Source: Gilliamella apicola
GTDB taxonomy: Bacteria > Pseudomonadota > Gammaproteobacteria > Enterobacterales > Orbaceae
Direction of reading: 5' to 3'
Length of the DNA: 64,000 nucleotides
Assembly: GCF_003202915.1 (NCBI RefSeq)
Contig: NZ_QGLP01000005.1
Coordinates: 350,721 to 414,720, forward strand
Under the pieces are notes generated by a model. That model saw nothing but the letters and a program-made list of their open reading frames with translations. It searched no databases and was not told the origin of the DNA. Of the stretch, positions 45,375 to 55,759 are shown piece by piece. The number at the start of each line of letters is the position of its first letter. The first letter of the stretch is position 1. A program made the position numbers and the translations under genes.

Positions 45375-45515
45375 TTCATTTATAGTTCAAGATACCCCTA
45401 GAGCTAAAGAGAAAGAATTTATATTAAAAAGCATTGAATACCGAGCTAACTTTAAAGAAAGTATTCAATCAACCGTTGGAATTCTATTAAACAGTAAGTT
45501 CGAAGTAGAGCCGTA
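45375..45515 (+). pseudogene. Coding remnant of unknown origin
   Basis: One frame reads DTPRAKEKEFILKSIEYRAN and then FKESIQSTVGILLNSKFEVE before a TAG at 45513-45515. It has lost its start. I cannot identify the family; it may belong to the mobile-element debris that follows. Confidence 0.3.
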
Positions 45516-45751
45516 GCGAAATAAACAGATAATTGATTTAAATTATGTCAGAGAGAGCATTTACACTATCTTTATGTAATTATCAATGTCACTAATTGAG
45601 AAATCCTTTTACAATGCGAATGAATAAATAAAACCGCATCACTTACTATTCAAACAACCAATCAAATTTCATTGAAATTACAATATGTTGAGTTCTTTTA
45701 TTCGAATAAAAGAAAGATTTTGATAATCAATTGATTGATAAATATTAATAT

Positions 45752-45976
45752 GAATTTGGAATCAAGCATTTGTTAAGTCCTAAGGATTATCGATATGATA
45801 ATGCAATTGCTGAATCAATTTTTAAGGCGATGAAAATCGAATTTATTTCGAATACCGTATTTGATTCGCTTAAACACCTTAGACTAGAATTTAATCATTA
45901 AGTGGATAGATTTAATTATAATCGACTTCATTTAACGTTGAATTATATGATGCAGATGGAATACAAAGACAATTAG
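45752..45976 (+). mobile_element. IS3-family transposase remnant (OrfB C terminus)
   Basis: The frame reads EFGIKHLLSPKDYRYDNAIA, ESIFKAMKIEFI, LKHLRLEFNH, a TAA, then VDRFNYNRLHLTLNYMMQME. This matches the end of the IS3-type integrase core (pattern DNA-ES-F-K-E, then Y-YN-RH-LG-P-EY). The start and the first two acidic residues of the DDE triad are missing, so it is dead. No intact terminal repeats are evident. Confidence 0.7.
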
Positions 45977-46163
45977 TAACCCTATATTTTTACTATTAAA
46001 CTGTGTAGACATAATAGAATGAATATAGATGTAAAATTAGTAATATAAACCGCGGATTTAAATTTGCTTGTATTAAGTTGATTCGTATGGAATACAGTAA
46101 ATTTCGGATTAACTCGATTATTTAAATAATTAATAGATTATTAGTGTTGTTTGAATGAACAAG

Positions 46164-46239
46164 TGGAGCGGGAAACGAGGTTCGAACTCGCGACCTCAAC
46201 CTTGGCAAGGTTGCGCTCTACCAACTGAGCTATTCCCGC
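46164..46239 (-). tRNA. tRNA-Gly (anticodon GCC)
   Basis: The minus strand reads GCGGGAATAGCTCAGTTGG and continues to a CAACCTTGCCAAGGTTG anticodon arm, the GTTCGAAC T-loop and TTCCCGC, with U and an encoded CCA. All four stems pair. Confidence 0.97.
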
Positions 46240-46256
46240 ATTAGAAGTGTTTTAAA

Positions 46257-46344
46257 TGGTGCCCGGGGCGAGACTTGAACTCGCACGGCCAAAAAGGCCG
46301 AGGGATTTTAAATCCCTTGTGTCTACCGATTTCACCACCCGGGC
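46257..46344 (-). tRNA. tRNA-Leu (anticodon UAA)
   Basis: The minus strand starts GCCCGGGTGGTGAAATCGG, has an AGGGATTTAAAATCCCT anticodon arm with UAA, a long variable arm (CGGCCTTTTTGGCCG), GTTCAAGTC and CCCGGGC with A and CCA encoded. The long variable arm is as expected for leucine tRNAs. Confidence 0.97.
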
Positions 46345-46544
46345 GCAAAACTTAGTACCTAAAGGTAACTGCGTTTTGGATGCTGTGCATTTTACCGATC
46401 TTAATTTTTACGTCAATAGAAAATTTAAAATAATTGTCTAATTGCTCAATGTTTGTCACATTTGAGGGAATTTTTAATCAATCCCCTCAAAAATTGGTTT
46501 GAATATGAATAATAATGAAAATTTAATTAATGATAATGAGTTGA

Positions 46545-46883
46545 TTAAACACTGAAAGACGAACCACAACCACAAGTGGTAGTTGCATTTGGGTTATCTA
46601 CCACAAAACGTGAACCTTGCAATCCTTCAATATAGTCTATTGTGCCACCGACAAGGTATTGTAGGCTCATAGGGTCAATAAGAAGTGAGACACCATTTTT
46701 TTCGATCGCTAGATCATCTTCATTAACTTTTTCGTCAAAGGTAAAACCATACTGGAATCCACTACACCCACCACCGGTGATATAAACTCGTAATTTAAGA
46801 TTAGGGTTTTCTTCTTCCGTTACTAGAGTTTTTACTTTATTTGCTGCAGCATCAGTAAAGTTAATTGGTAACGCGTCGCTCAT
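46545..46883 (-). CDS. erpA: Iron-sulfur cluster insertion protein ErpA
   Basis: This 112-residue A-type carrier delivers 4Fe-4S clusters to apoproteins, including those of isoprenoid synthesis. Its three cluster ligands are Cys40 in [10 protein letters not shown], and Cys104 and Cys106 in [10 protein letters not shown]. coli ErpA is 114 residues. It is divergent from hemL, as in E. coli. A pairing of GAGGG and CCCTC segments at 46463-46489 may terminate it. Confidence 0.95.
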   Translation of the reverse strand: MSDALPINFTDAAANKVKTLVTEEENPNLKLRVYITGGGCSGFQYGFTFDEKVNEDDLAIEKNGVSLLIDPMSLQYLVGGTIDYIEGLQGSRFVVDNPNATTTCGCGSSFSV

Positions 46884-47041
46884 TTTATTCTCCTACTTTA
46901 AGTACTGTTATATTATATACTCTTGAAAAAAGAAAATACAAAATGAAAACATCAATTAGTTAAATTTGCATGGTTTGCTTGAATTTAAGTTAATTTTATG
47001 AATAAATACGACAACAATTTCTAGAGAGAAGACCATTAATT

Positions 47042-48334
47042 ATGCTTAAAACATTTAAATCAGAAAAGCTTTACCACGAAGCATTAACTTTAATGCCAGG
47101 AGGTGTTAATTCGCCTGTACGAGCCTTTAATGGAGTTGGTGGAACACCGATATTCATTGAGAAAGCTGATGGTGCTTATATTTATGATGTTGATGAAAAA
47201 GCATATATTGATTATGTTGGATCTTGGGGACCAATGATTTTAGGTCATAATGATGCCGACGTAGCAGAGGCTGTCATTAATGCCGTTCGTAAAGGTTTAA
47301 GCTATGGAGCACCAACCGAAATTGAAACAAAAATGGCCAACCTTGTTAGCCAATTGATGCCATCTATAGAGATGTTACGCATGGTAAATTCAGGTACTGA
47401 AGCAACCATGAGTGCAATACGTCTTGCTCGTGGCTATACCGGTCGTGACAAAATAATCAAATTTGAAGGCTGTTATCATGGACATGCGGACTATTTATTA
47501 GTTAAAGCAGGTTCTGGAGCACTTACTTTTGGTCACCCGACTTCTCCTGGTGTACCTCATGATTTTGTTAAGCATACCTTAGTCTGTGATTATAACGATT
47601 TAGAATCGGTAAAAAAACAATTTGAGCAGTTTCCGGATCAGATAGCTGCGATTATCATTGAGCCTGTTGCCGGTAATATGAACTGTGTTCCCGCTAAAAA
47701 GTCATTCTTACAAGGATTAAGAAGTCTATGTGATAATTATGGTGCTTTATTAATTATTGATGAGGTAATGACTGGCTTTAGGGTTGCCTTAGGTGGCGCG
47801 CAAGAATACTACGATGTTATTCCTGATTTAACTTGCTTAGGTAAAATTATCGGTGGTGGTATGCCGGTCGGTGCTTTTGGTGGTCGAAGTGAAATCATGC
47901 AACAATTAGCACCAACCGGACCAATTTATCAAGCAGGAACCCTTTCCGGTAATCCAGTTGCTATGGCGGCTGGTTATACCACTTTGACCAAGTTGATGGA
48001 TGTAGGTATTTATCAAGAATTAGCGGAAAAAACCAGCACATTAGTTAATGGCCTATTGTCAGCGGCAAAACGTTTTAATGTACCTTTTGTAGCTAATCAT
48101 GCAGGAGGAATGTTTGGATTTTTCTTTACAACTGCTCTAGAAGTGAGCAGTTATAAGGATGTAATGAATTGTAATGTTGAATTATTCAAAAAATTCTATC
48201 ATCATATGCTCGCTGAAGGAGTTTACTTTGCTCCTTCAGCCTTCGAAGCTGGTTTCATGTCACTTATGCACACAGATAAAGAGATCAATCTAACAATTGA
48301 TGCAGCAAGCCGTTTTTTTAGAAACATAAGTTAA
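47042..48334 (+). CDS. hemL: Glutamate-1-semialdehyde 2,1-aminomutase
   Basis: This 430-residue PLP enzyme makes 5-aminolevulinate from glutamate-1-semialdehyde, the entry to heme by the C5 route. The PLP Lys is in [18 protein letters not shown] (about residue 267); [17 protein letters not shown] and [18 protein letters not shown] are typical. E. coli HemL is 426 residues. It starts with ATG behind GAGAGAAG. It shows that the organism makes its own heme as well as importing it. Confidence 0.97.
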   Translation: MLKTFKSEKLYHEALTLMPGGVNSPVRAFNGVGGTPIFIEKADGAYIYDVDEKAYIDYVGSWGPMILGHNDADVAEAVINAVRKGLSYGAPTEIETKMANLVSQLMPSIEMLRMVNSGTEATMSAIRLARGYTGRDKIIKFEGCYHGHADYLLVKAGSGALTFGHPTSPGVPHDFVKHTLVCDYNDLESVKKQFEQFPDQIAAIIIEPVAGNMNCVPAKKSFLQGLRSLCDNYGALLIIDEVMTGFRVALGGAQEYYDVIPDLTCLGKIIGGGMPVGAFGGRSEIMQQLAPTGPIYQAGTLSGNPVAMAAGYTTLTKLMDVGIYQELAEKTSTLVNGLLSAAKRFNVPFVANHAGGMFGFFFTTALEVSSYKDVMNCNVELFKKFYHHMLAEGVYFAPSAFEAGFMSLMHTDKEINLTIDAASRFFRNIS

Positions 48335-48403
48335 CTTGATAAAATATAGTAAATTATACTCATATCGATTAAAATTTTAACTATTAACATAGGTATTAAA
48401 TTT

Positions 48404-48877
48404 ATGGTTAATCCACTAAAAGAAGGTGAAAAAGCACCTCCATTTTCTCTACCTGACCAAGATGGTGAGCTAATTAGTTCAAAAGAGTTTAAAGATCAGC
48501 GTATTTTACTCTATTTCTACCCTAAAGCGATGACGCCTGGTTGCACAGTACAAGCATGTAATTTGCGTGATAGTGCTGATGATTTTAAAAAATATAATGT
48601 AGTTGTTATTGGTATTAGTACGGATAAACCGGAAAAACTATCACGTTTTGTTGATAAAGAATTATTAAACTTTACCCTACTTTCAGATGAAGATCATAAA
48701 ACTTGTGATGCCTTTGGCGTTTGGGGTGAAAAAGAATTTATGGGAAAAACTTATGATGGTATTCATCGCATAAGTTTTTTGATTGATAAAGATGGCAAGA
48801 TCGAAAAAGTTTTTGATGATTTTAAAACGGCTAACCATCACACTATTGTTTTAGATTATCTCAAAAGTCATAGTTAA
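48404..48877 (+). CDS. bcp: Thioredoxin-dependent peroxiredoxin (thiol peroxidase)
   Basis: This 157-residue peroxiredoxin of the BCP/PrxQ class reduces hydroperoxides. The peroxidatic cysteine is Cys47 in MTPGCTVQAC, with Cys52 five residues on as the resolving cysteine; FYPKAMTPGCT and ISTDKPEKLSRF are typical. It lies 69 bp after hemL on the same strand and is likely to read from it or from its own promoter. It is convergent with perM. Confidence 0.93.
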   Translation: MVNPLKEGEKAPPFSLPDQDGELISSKEFKDQRILLYFYPKAMTPGCTVQACNLRDSADDFKKYNVVVIGISTDKPEKLSRFVDKELLNFTLLSDEDHKTCDAFGVWGEKEFMGKTYDGIHRISFLIDKDGKIEKVFDDFKTANHHTIVLDYLKSHS

Positions 48878-48888
48878 TTTTTCAGATT

Positions 48889-48916
48889 AAAGCAGATTAA
48901 TCATTTAATCTGCTTT
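48889..48916. terminator. Terminator between bcp and perM
   Basis: AAAGCAGATTAA and TTAATCTGCTTT form a perfect 12-bp stem with a 4-base loop. It ends with TTTTTTTT and covers the perM stop, so it serves both convergent genes. Confidence 0.9.
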
Positions 48917-49989
48917 TTTTCATTTTTTATATTATTTATCTCTTCTAGATTCGGCCAAGCATTAATAATTGCTTTGACTAATGTTGCTAAAGGTATAGCA
49001 AAAAATACGCCCCAAAATCCCCATAATCCGCCAAAAATGATTACGGCTACAATGATAACCAATGGATGCAAATTAAGTTTTTCAGAAAAAAGATAAGGAA
49101 CTAATAAATTACCATCAAGAGCTTGAATAAGAATATAAAAGAAAATTAAATAACTAAATTGCGCTGTGAAGCCCCATTGCGAAAGCGCAATTAACACCAC
49201 CGGAATACTGGAAATAATAATGCCAATGTAGGGGATCAGCACTGAAAGACCAACTAAAACGGCTAACAATAATCCATAATCCAAACCAAAATACCAAAAC
49301 GGTATATAAACACAGACCGATAAAATAATGATATGTAAAACATTACCGACTATGTAATTCGATATTTGTTGATCCATTTCGGTAGCAACTTTATTTAATA
49401 TAGTTCGATTTTTGGGTAAAGCCTTAGAACAATATCCCCATATTTTCGATTTATCTTTTAATAAGAAAAACATAATAATCGGTACTAAGACGGCATTAAT
49501 AATCACCGAAACTAAACTAAATAAAGAGCTAATTGAAAACTGTAATAATGAATTACCGGTTTGCACCACTTTACTGGTTATGCCTTGAATTATCGAATCA
49601 AATAATCCAACATCAATAAGTTCAGGATAATGTTCAGGCAGAGAGGTAATAAATTTGTTAGCAAAATTCAACATTGTTGGAATATTAGTAATTAAACTAA
49701 CACCTTGTTGCCAAATCAAAGGAAGTAAAATCATCATTCCAGCTAAACCAACTAACATAAACACTAATAACACGATAACGACGGCTAATGTATGCGGAAC
49801 TTTTTTTTGTTGTAGATAATTGACAGGTCTATCAAGCAGATAAGATAAAACAATGGCAATTAAAATGGGCAGCAAAATTTTATTGAAGAAATAGATGATA
49901 AAAAATAACACAATAATAACAATCATCAGCGATACCACATGTGGATCGCTAAAGCGTTTTTTGTACCATTCAATAAACAATTTTAACAT
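48901..49989 (-). CDS. perM: AI-2E-family permease PerM
   Basis: This 362-residue membrane protein has about eight helices and matches the AI-2E/PerM (YfgO) family in LPILIAIVLSYLLDRPVNYL, FLLKDKSKIWGYCSKALPKN, SVLIPYIGIIISSIP and FGGLWGFWGVFFAIPLATL. The family's exact transport role is uncertain: family proteins have been linked to autoinducer export and to Na+/H+ exchange. bcp/perM proximity occurs in related bacteria. The ATG follows AAGGAG. Confidence 0.88.
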   Translation of the reverse strand: MLKLFIEWYKKRFSDPHVVSLMIVIIVLFFIIYFFNKILLPILIAIVLSYLLDRPVNYLQQKKVPHTLAVVIVLLVFMLVGLAGMMILLPLIWQQGVSLITNIPTMLNFANKFITSLPEHYPELIDVGLFDSIIQGITSKVVQTGNSLLQFSISSLFSLVSVIINAVLVPIIMFFLLKDKSKIWGYCSKALPKNRTILNKVATEMDQQISNYIVGNVLHIIILSVCVYIPFWYFGLDYGLLLAVLVGLSVLIPYIGIIISSIPVVLIALSQWGFTAQFSYLIFFYILIQALDGNLLVPYLFSEKLNLHPLVIIVAVIIFGGLWGFWGVFFAIPLATLVKAIINAWPNLEEINNIKNEKKQIK

Positions 49990-50036
49990 CTATAACTCCT
50001 TAAGTTTTTTTGCCGTTTATCTGTTAGTTATTTAAC

Positions 50037-51554
50037 TTATTTATTAAAACCACCCAAGATCCCTCGTGTAATTTGTTTGCCAATTTTATTAACCATTTGT
50101 CTAGTTGCACTTTTTGCAACAGATTGAACTATCCCGTCATGTTGTCCGCCTTTTGACCCTGTCCTGCCAAAAAAAATTGAACTTAAAAAATCCATTACAC
50201 CACCGTGCTCATCTTGATTTGTAGAGCTTGGTTTTGAATTGCTTTCTGCTGGATTTTGATCATTGGCCGTATTGATAGTAAAACCTTGTTTGAGTTTTTC
50301 GTAGGCTGATTCACGATCGATAGTTTTTGAATATTTGTCATAAAAGTGGGATTGATGAATGATCGACAGCTGATTATCACTATCCATTGGTCCCATTTTA
50401 GAATCTGGGGCAATGACCATGCCTCGTTGAACGATATTCGGTCGCCCCTTCTCATCTAAAAATGAAATAAGAGCCTCGCCGACACCAAGCTCCATGATAG
50501 CTTTTTCGGTATCAAAATTTGGGTTAGCTCGCATAGTTTGGGCGGCAACTTTAACCGCTTTTTGATCTTTAGGGGTAAATGCCCGTAATGCGTGCTGGAC
50601 GCGATTACCTAATTGCCCAAGGATAGTTTCAGGTATATCGGTTGGGCTTTGGGTGGCAAAATAGACACCTACCCCTTTAGAACGAATTAGACGAACAACT
50701 TGTTCGATTTTTTCTAATAAAGCCGGGGAAATATCATTAAAAAGTAAATGTGCTTCATCAAAAAAGAATACCAGTTTAGGCTTATCAAGATCACCTACTT
50801 CCGGTAAATGTTCAAACAGTTCGGATAATAACCACAATAGGAAAACTGAATATAATTTTGGGGAATTATATAATTTATTGGCGGATAAAATATTGATAAC
50901 TCCACGACCTTCTGCATTAGTTTGCAACAAATCATAAATATCGAACATTGGTTCACCTAGGAAGAATTCTGCACCTTGCTGTTGTAAAGTAAGTAATCCT
51001 CGTTGAATTGCCCCTATTGTTGCTGAACTAATATTGCCATATTGAGTAGTAAATTTTTTAGCATTATCACCAATAAATTGGATAAAAGTCCTTAAATCTT
51101 TAAAATCGAGTAATAATAAACCATTATCATCAGCAATTTTAAAAACTAATTGTAAAACGCCAGATTGAATGTCGTTTAGATTTAAGAGTCGTCCCAATAA
51201 AATCGGACCAATATCAGAAACCGTACTGCGAACTGGAATACCTTTTTCGCCAAATACATCCCATAATTCTAAAGGTGATGACGTAGGTAACCAATCAGTT
51301 ACCCCAATATTTGCTAACCGTGATTGTACTTTTTCCGATAATACTCCTTTTTCACCAAGGCCGGTTAGATCACCTTTTACATCAGCAAGAAATACAGGTA
51401 CACCAATTTGCGAAAACTTTTCCGCCATTTTTTGTAGGGTTACGGTTTTACCGGTTCCAGTTGCACCAGTAATTAAACCATGGCGATTGGCCAACGATGC
51501 AAGGATGTATAAATCATTACCTTCACTTTTGGCAATAACGATCTTTTCACTCAT
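50037..51554 (-). CDS. yjgR: HerA-like ATPase of the DUF853 family (YjgR)
   Basis: This ATPase of about 505 residues has Walker [11 protein letters not shown] (residues ~34-43) and Walker [14 protein letters not shown], with [20 protein letters not shown], as in the HerA/FtsK superfamily of DNA-pumping ATPases. The DUF853/YjgR group is soluble; its partner and task are unknown. I place the start at ATG 51554 because GGGAG is six bases upstream of it. A Ser/Gly-rich stretch near the C terminus ends in a conserved [13 protein letters not shown] tail. Confidence 0.9.
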   Translation of the reverse strand: MSEKIVIAKSEGNDLYILASLANRHGLITGATGTGKTVTLQKMAEKFSQIGVPVFLADVKGDLTGLGEKGVLSEKVQSRLANIGVTDWLPTSSPLELWDVFGEKGIPVRSTVSDIGPILLGRLLNLNDIQSGVLQLVFKIADDNGLLLLDFKDLRTFIQFIGDNAKKFTTQYGNISSATIGAIQRGLLTLQQQGAEFFLGEPMFDIYDLLQTNAEGRGVINILSANKLYNSPKLYSVFLLWLLSELFEHLPEVGDLDKPKLVFFFDEAHLLFNDISPALLEKIEQVVRLIRSKGVGVYFATQSPTDIPETILGQLGNRVQHALRAFTPKDQKAVKVAAQTMRANPNFDTEKAIMELGVGEALISFLDEKGRPNIVQRGMVIAPDSKMGPMDSDNQLSIIHQSHFYDKYSKTIDRESAYEKLKQGFTINTANDQNPAESNSKPSSTNQDEHGGVMDFLSSIFFGRTGSKGGQHDGIVQSVAKSATRQMVNKIGKQITRGILGGFNK

Positions 51555-51656
51555 AAACATCTCCCATTCAAAAATTGCTATTAAAACAATTGAGAATATT
51601 GTAAGCTGATTTAGAAATAACTGCTATTATTTTAACTAATCTTGTAAGGGGGCTGT

Positions 51657-51872
51657 ATGTTTCCAGAATATCGTGACTTAATTTCTAAATTAAAAAAATC
51701 CGATTTGCGTTTCCAAAAGTTATTTGATGAACACAATGAGCTTGATCAAAAAATTAAAAACATCGAATCGGGTATTGCTGTTGATACTTCAGAAAGTATT
51801 GAAAATCTAAAAAAACAGAAACTAAAATTAAAAGATCAACTTTATGAGATTTTGAAAAAAGCTTCGGCTTAA
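51657..51872 (+). CDS. YdcH-family (DUF465) small coiled-coil protein
   Basis: This 71-residue protein forms a helical hairpin (FPEYRDLISKLKKSDLRFQK, then LDQKIKNIESG, then LKKQKLKLKDQLYEILKKA) and matches the DUF465/YdcH family in length and pattern. No function is established. It has AAGGGGG upstream of the ATG and ends just before a terminator. Confidence 0.88.
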   Translation: MFPEYRDLISKLKKSDLRFQKLFDEHNELDQKIKNIESGIAVDTSESIENLKKQKLKLKDQLYEILKKASA

Positions 51873-51913
51873 TTTATCAAATTAAGCGTTTTCGATCTTT
51901 ATTATGTGAGAAA

Positions 51914-51934
51914 AAACCCCAAGTTATGGGGTTT
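51914..51934. terminator. Terminator after the YdcH-type gene
   Basis: AAACCCCA and TGGGGTTT form a stem with an AGTTA loop, flanked by an A-run upstream and TTTAATTT downstream. It is shared with the convergent tiny gene. Confidence 0.8.
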
Positions 51935-51973
51935 AATTTGATTACAACTTTACACAAATCATTAGGCAAATCG

Positions 51974-52054
51974 TCATTTATTCAATTTTTCTTGCGCTTT
52001 TTTCAACTTACGGTTTTTGATTAGTGTAATTAAATTTTTATGTGGGGTTTTCAT
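51974..52054 (-). CDS. Tiny basic protein gene, 26 codons
   Basis: The frame from ATG 52054 gives MKTPHKNLITLIKNRKLKKA and QEKLNK, then TGA. AGGAGT lies seven bases upstream, an excellent ribosome-binding site in otherwise AT-rich DNA, and this is the main evidence. The protein is strongly basic (8 Lys of 26) with no membrane segment. It lies 187 bp downstream of mgtA on the same strand. I cannot match it to MgtS, MgtR, MgtL or other known small Mg2+-linked proteins. Confidence 0.55.
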   Translation of the reverse strand: MKTPHKNLITLIKNRKLKKAQEKLNK

Positions 52055-52206
52055 TTTTTACTCCTCTTGTTGTTATATAAATGCGCCTTAAATTGATATT
52101 TAAAGCGTTTTGTTGCTATATAAATATTATCATCCGTTATGCTTTCAATGATGTTTTATTAAAACACTATAACACATTAGTTTAATATTTATATTCTTTT
52201 AGTTAA

Positions 52207-52229
52207 TGATGTAAGCATTACTTACATCA
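52207..52229. terminator. Hairpin after mgtA
   Basis: TGATGTAAG and CTTACATCA pair around a 5-base loop just beyond the mgtA stop. The T-run is better on the plus strand than on the minus strand. Confidence 0.5.
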
Positions 52230-52240
52230 ATTTTATTATT

Positions 52241-54949
52241 TTAGAACCATTGTCCAAAGCGTTTGATATAAATCTTTTTCATTATTTGGGCAACAACACA
52301 GTAACTCAATAAGGTTGCAATCAACCATGGGAAGTATGACCATGGTAAAGGTTGAAGACCAATTAAGCTACCGATTGGTGAAAATGGAATATAAATACCC
52401 ACCGCCATAATTAACATAGTCATAACAATCACTGGAAATGCCGCTGTGCTCTGAATAAATGGAATTTTTTGTGTTCTTAGCATATGTACCACTAAGGTTT
52501 GGGATAACAACCCTTCGATAAACCAACCGGAATGGAATAATGATTGGGCTTCAACACTATTAGCACTGAATACAAACCACATTAATGCATATGTTGTAAT
52601 ATCAAAAATCGACGATGTTGGGCCAATCCAAATCATGAAACGTCCAATATTTGGCGCATCCCATTTACGTGGTTTTTGTAAAAACTCTTCATCCATTTTA
52701 TCCCAAGGTAATGATAGTTGTGAAATATCATATAATAAATTTTGGATAAGCAGATGAATCGCAAGCATTGGTAAAAACGGTAAAAACGCGCTTGCCACCA
52801 ATACAGAGAAGATATTACCAAAATTTGAACTGGCGGTCATATTAAGATATTTCATAATATTACCGAAGGTTTCACGACCACATATTACCCCCTCTTCTAA
52901 TACCATTAAGCTTTTTTCTAGCAAAATAATATCGGCCGATTCTTTAGCAATATCCGTTGCGGTATCCACCGAAATACCAACATCGGCATCGCGTAACGCT
53001 GGAGCATCATTAATACCATCGCCTAAAAAACCAACTGTATGACCGTTATCTTGTAATAATCGAATTATGCGAGATTTTTGTAACGGAGTTAACTTAGCAA
53101 AAATAGTACGTTGTTCGATCTGCTCTTTTAACTCAGCATCATCCATGTTTTCAATTTCGCTGCCAAGTAAAGGAATACCGGGTTCTAAACCAACTTCTCG
53201 GCATACTTTAATCGTAATAATTTCATTGTCACCGGTTAAAACTTTAACCGCAACACCATGTTCACTTAATGCTGAAATAGCCTCATAAGCACTCTCTTTT
53301 GGTGGATCTAAGAAGGTTAAAAATCCACGAATGGCTAATGCTTTCTCGTCTTGCACGTTGTATTGGGTTTTAGTTTGTGCCCCTGAAATCTCTTTGACGC
53401 CAACAGCTAATACTCTAAAACCATCTTTATTATAGTTATGAGCCAGTTCAATTAATGCTTGTTTTCGTTTTTCATCCAACGGCAGATATTCACCATTTTC
53501 ATAAACGAAATCCGAAATAGATAGCATTTCTTCAACGGCACCTTTACAGATCATTAAGTGATTATCATCATTGCCTTGCACAACTACAGATAAACGACGA
53601 CGAACAAAATCAAACGGTAATTCATCAATTTTTCTATATAGACCCACACCAACTTTTTTAACGTTGGTTTTTTCTTCAGCAAAACGGATGATTGCTTTAT
53701 CCATCAAGTTTTTCATTCCACTTTGATAGTAACTATTGAGCCACGCCAGTTGTAACACCGATGGATCAACTTGGCCGTTAATGTCTAAGTGATGTTCTAG
53801 AATAATTTTATCTTGGGTTAAGGTACCGGTTTTATCAGTACATAAAATATCCATCGCACCAAAATTTTGTATTGCGTTTAACCTTTTAACCACCACTTTG
53901 CGTTTTGCCATTCCTACCGCACCTTTGGCGAGGTTGGCGCTAACAATCATCGGTAACATTTCAGGCGTTAAACCAACCGCCACTGCTAAGGCAAATAATA
54001 CAGCTTCACCCCAATCACCTTTAGTAAAACCATTTATCAATAATACAATCGGAACCATTACTAACATGAAGCGAATCAATAACCAACTCACGCTATTTAC
54101 GCCCCGATCGAAGGAAGTTTCAGCTCTGGAACCTACAATAGATTTTGCTAACGAACCAAAATGCGTATCTGCACCGGTAGCAACAACAATCGCTTTTGCA
54201 GTGCCACTGACTACATTGGTACCCATAAAACAGATATTATTGACATCAAGAACATTATCTTTATTAATTTCAGATGGATTCACCTCTTCTGACGTTTTTT
54301 GTGATACGGCACCTAAGGTATCGTATTTTTCAACTGGAATTGATTCACCGGTTAATACTGCTTGGCTGACAAATAGATCTCTTGATTCGATTAAGCGAAT
54401 ATCCGCAGGAATCATATCGCCGGCAGATAAAAATACAATATCACCGGGGACAATATCACTTAGTGGCACTTCGATATGTTCAGCTGGCATATTTTTATTT
54501 GGCCGACGTAAAACTGTAGCTGTGGTTCGAATCATCGATTTGAGTGCTTCAGCCGCTCTATTTGAGCGAAACTCCTGCCAAAAACGGAGTAAACCACTTA
54601 ATGTTACCATGGTTAAAATGATAACAATACCTGTTAGATCAGTCTCTTCACCACTTTGTAGTGGTAACCAATAGTCAGTCACAAAACTAACTATAGCTAA
54701 TGTCAATAAGACAAAAATAAATGGATTTTTGAATGCTAATAACAACTGAACAAAAGCCGAAGGAACTTTTTCCCGAGCTACTTCATTTTTACCATATTGT
54801 TCCAATCTTGATTTGGCATTTTCTTGGGTTAAACCCGAAAGGCTTGATTGAAATTTAGATAAAATGTTATCTAGACTGTTTTGCGCTTCCTCGAGTGCTT
54901 TTATAGTTAAAGTATTTTCTGTCTTTACTTTAGATGTGTTTTTAATCAT
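52241..54949 (-). CDS. mgtA: Magnesium-importing P-type ATPase
   Basis: This 902-residue P-type ATPase moves Mg2+ into the cell with ATP. It has the phosphorylation motif DKTGTLTQD (about residue 380), TGES in the actuator domain, the hinge MVTLSGLLRFWQEFRS, FVRRRLSVVV and GDGINDAPALRDADVG. Family length (898-908) and the C-terminal helices fit MgtA/MgtB. It has a long upstream region (to 56513), as expected for a gene with Mg2+-responsive leader control, but I could not identify a definite leader peptide. The ATG has no strong ribosome-binding site, with a GGTAC nearby. Confidence 0.95.
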   Translation of the reverse strand: MIKNTSKVKTENTLTIKALEEAQNSLDNILSKFQSSLSGLTQENAKSRLEQYGKNEVAREKVPSAFVQLLLAFKNPFIFVLLTLAIVSFVTDYWLPLQSGEETDLTGIVIILTMVTLSGLLRFWQEFRSNRAAEALKSMIRTTATVLRRPNKNMPAEHIEVPLSDIVPGDIVFLSAGDMIPADIRLIESRDLFVSQAVLTGESIPVEKYDTLGAVSQKTSEEVNPSEINKDNVLDVNNICFMGTNVVSGTAKAIVVATGADTHFGSLAKSIVGSRAETSFDRGVNSVSWLLIRFMLVMVPIVLLINGFTKGDWGEAVLFALAVAVGLTPEMLPMIVSANLAKGAVGMAKRKVVVKRLNAIQNFGAMDILCTDKTGTLTQDKIILEHHLDINGQVDPSVLQLAWLNSYYQSGMKNLMDKAIIRFAEEKTNVKKVGVGLYRKIDELPFDFVRRRLSVVVQGNDDNHLMICKGAVEEMLSISDFVYENGEYLPLDEKRKQALIELAHNYNKDGFRVLAVGVKEISGAQTKTQYNVQDEKALAIRGFLTFLDPPKESAYEAISALSEHGVAVKVLTGDNEIITIKVCREVGLEPGIPLLGSEIENMDDAELKEQIEQRTIFAKLTPLQKSRIIRLLQDNGHTVGFLGDGINDAPALRDADVGISVDTATDIAKESADIILLEKSLMVLEEGVICGRETFGNIMKYLNMTASSNFGNIFSVLVASAFLPFLPMLAIHLLIQNLLYDISQLSLPWDKMDEEFLQKPRKWDAPNIGRFMIWIGPTSSIFDITTYALMWFVFSANSVEAQSLFHSGWFIEGLLSQTLVVHMLRTQKIPFIQSTAAFPVIVMTMLIMAVGIYIPFSPIGSLIGLQPLPWSYFPWLIATLLSYCVVAQIMKKIYIKRFGQWF

Positions 54950-55440
54950 AGTTGGTACCTATCTATATTTTTTAGACAAAAGAAACCTATTCCTTAGTTA
55001 AACATAACAAGGCATAAATAAGTTTTAATTGACCAAAATTTAAACGCAAAGCAATAACTAGCCATTAAAGCTAATGCTTGGCATGTAATAAAATTATTGA
55101 AAAATAAGTTTAATTAAGAATTAGATACAACTAGGTGGCTCTAAATGTTTATCAGTAAGATACAATACTCGTAAAAGTACTTTATGAGCACAATGATGTT
55201 TTGAGTTTGTGTGATAGCGTGTAGAAAACTGCATATCGTTCACCGTTACCGTTTTTATCAATTTCGGCTCGTGAACTGAAAAAATGACTATTTAGACAGG
55301 TTCATTAACCGATAATGATGTGTTTGAATTTATCTCCCCAAATTTTGGGGTGACCCGATTGAGTGTCCATATTTCTCCTGTAAATTGAACTCATCACTTT
55401 GTATTTCAACTTTTCTTAACCCTCATTTTTAACCACCTTT
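54950..55440. other. Upstream region of mgtA, first part
   Basis: An inverted repeat CCCCAAATTTTGGGG lies at 55336-55350. I saw no clear PhoP box or mgtL-type leader ORF. The mgtA promoter and leader must lie somewhere in this stretch. Confidence 0.35.
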
Positions 55441-55466
55441 TATCGTTAAAAAAATAAGAAAAGCTC

Positions 55467-55491
55467 AAAAGCGTGGACTTTATACGCTTTT
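55467..55491 (-). terminator. Hairpin in the long region upstream of mgtA
   Basis: AAAAGCGT and ACGCTTTT form an 8-bp stem. On the minus strand GAGCTTTTCTTATTTTTTT follows, which resembles an intrinsic terminator. It could end topB-side transcription or be an attenuator of a long mgtA leader. Confidence 0.45.
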
Positions 55492-55759
55492 GTCCCCCAA
55501 AAGTCAACTAATTACCTAAAAATAGTGGTGTAAATGACTAAAAACAGCACTAATGATATGAGTTCATATACAATTAATAACTGTTTTCGATGATGTTTAT
55601 CGCAACGGTTAACCACCCCTAGTTATTTACCAAGTTTGAGGGTTAGCCTGACACGGTTTAGATTATGTTTACACTAATCAACGTTGATAATTTTCAATAA
55701 ATCGTTACAAATTAACTCTACGAAAGGAAAAATAGCGACACGATAATCTATCGGAATTA

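Noticed and set aside
54950..55440. A PhoP box and an mgtL-type leader peptide ahead of mgtA
   Set aside because: GTTTA-like words exist but not with the five-base spacing, and no short frame with a good start was seen.
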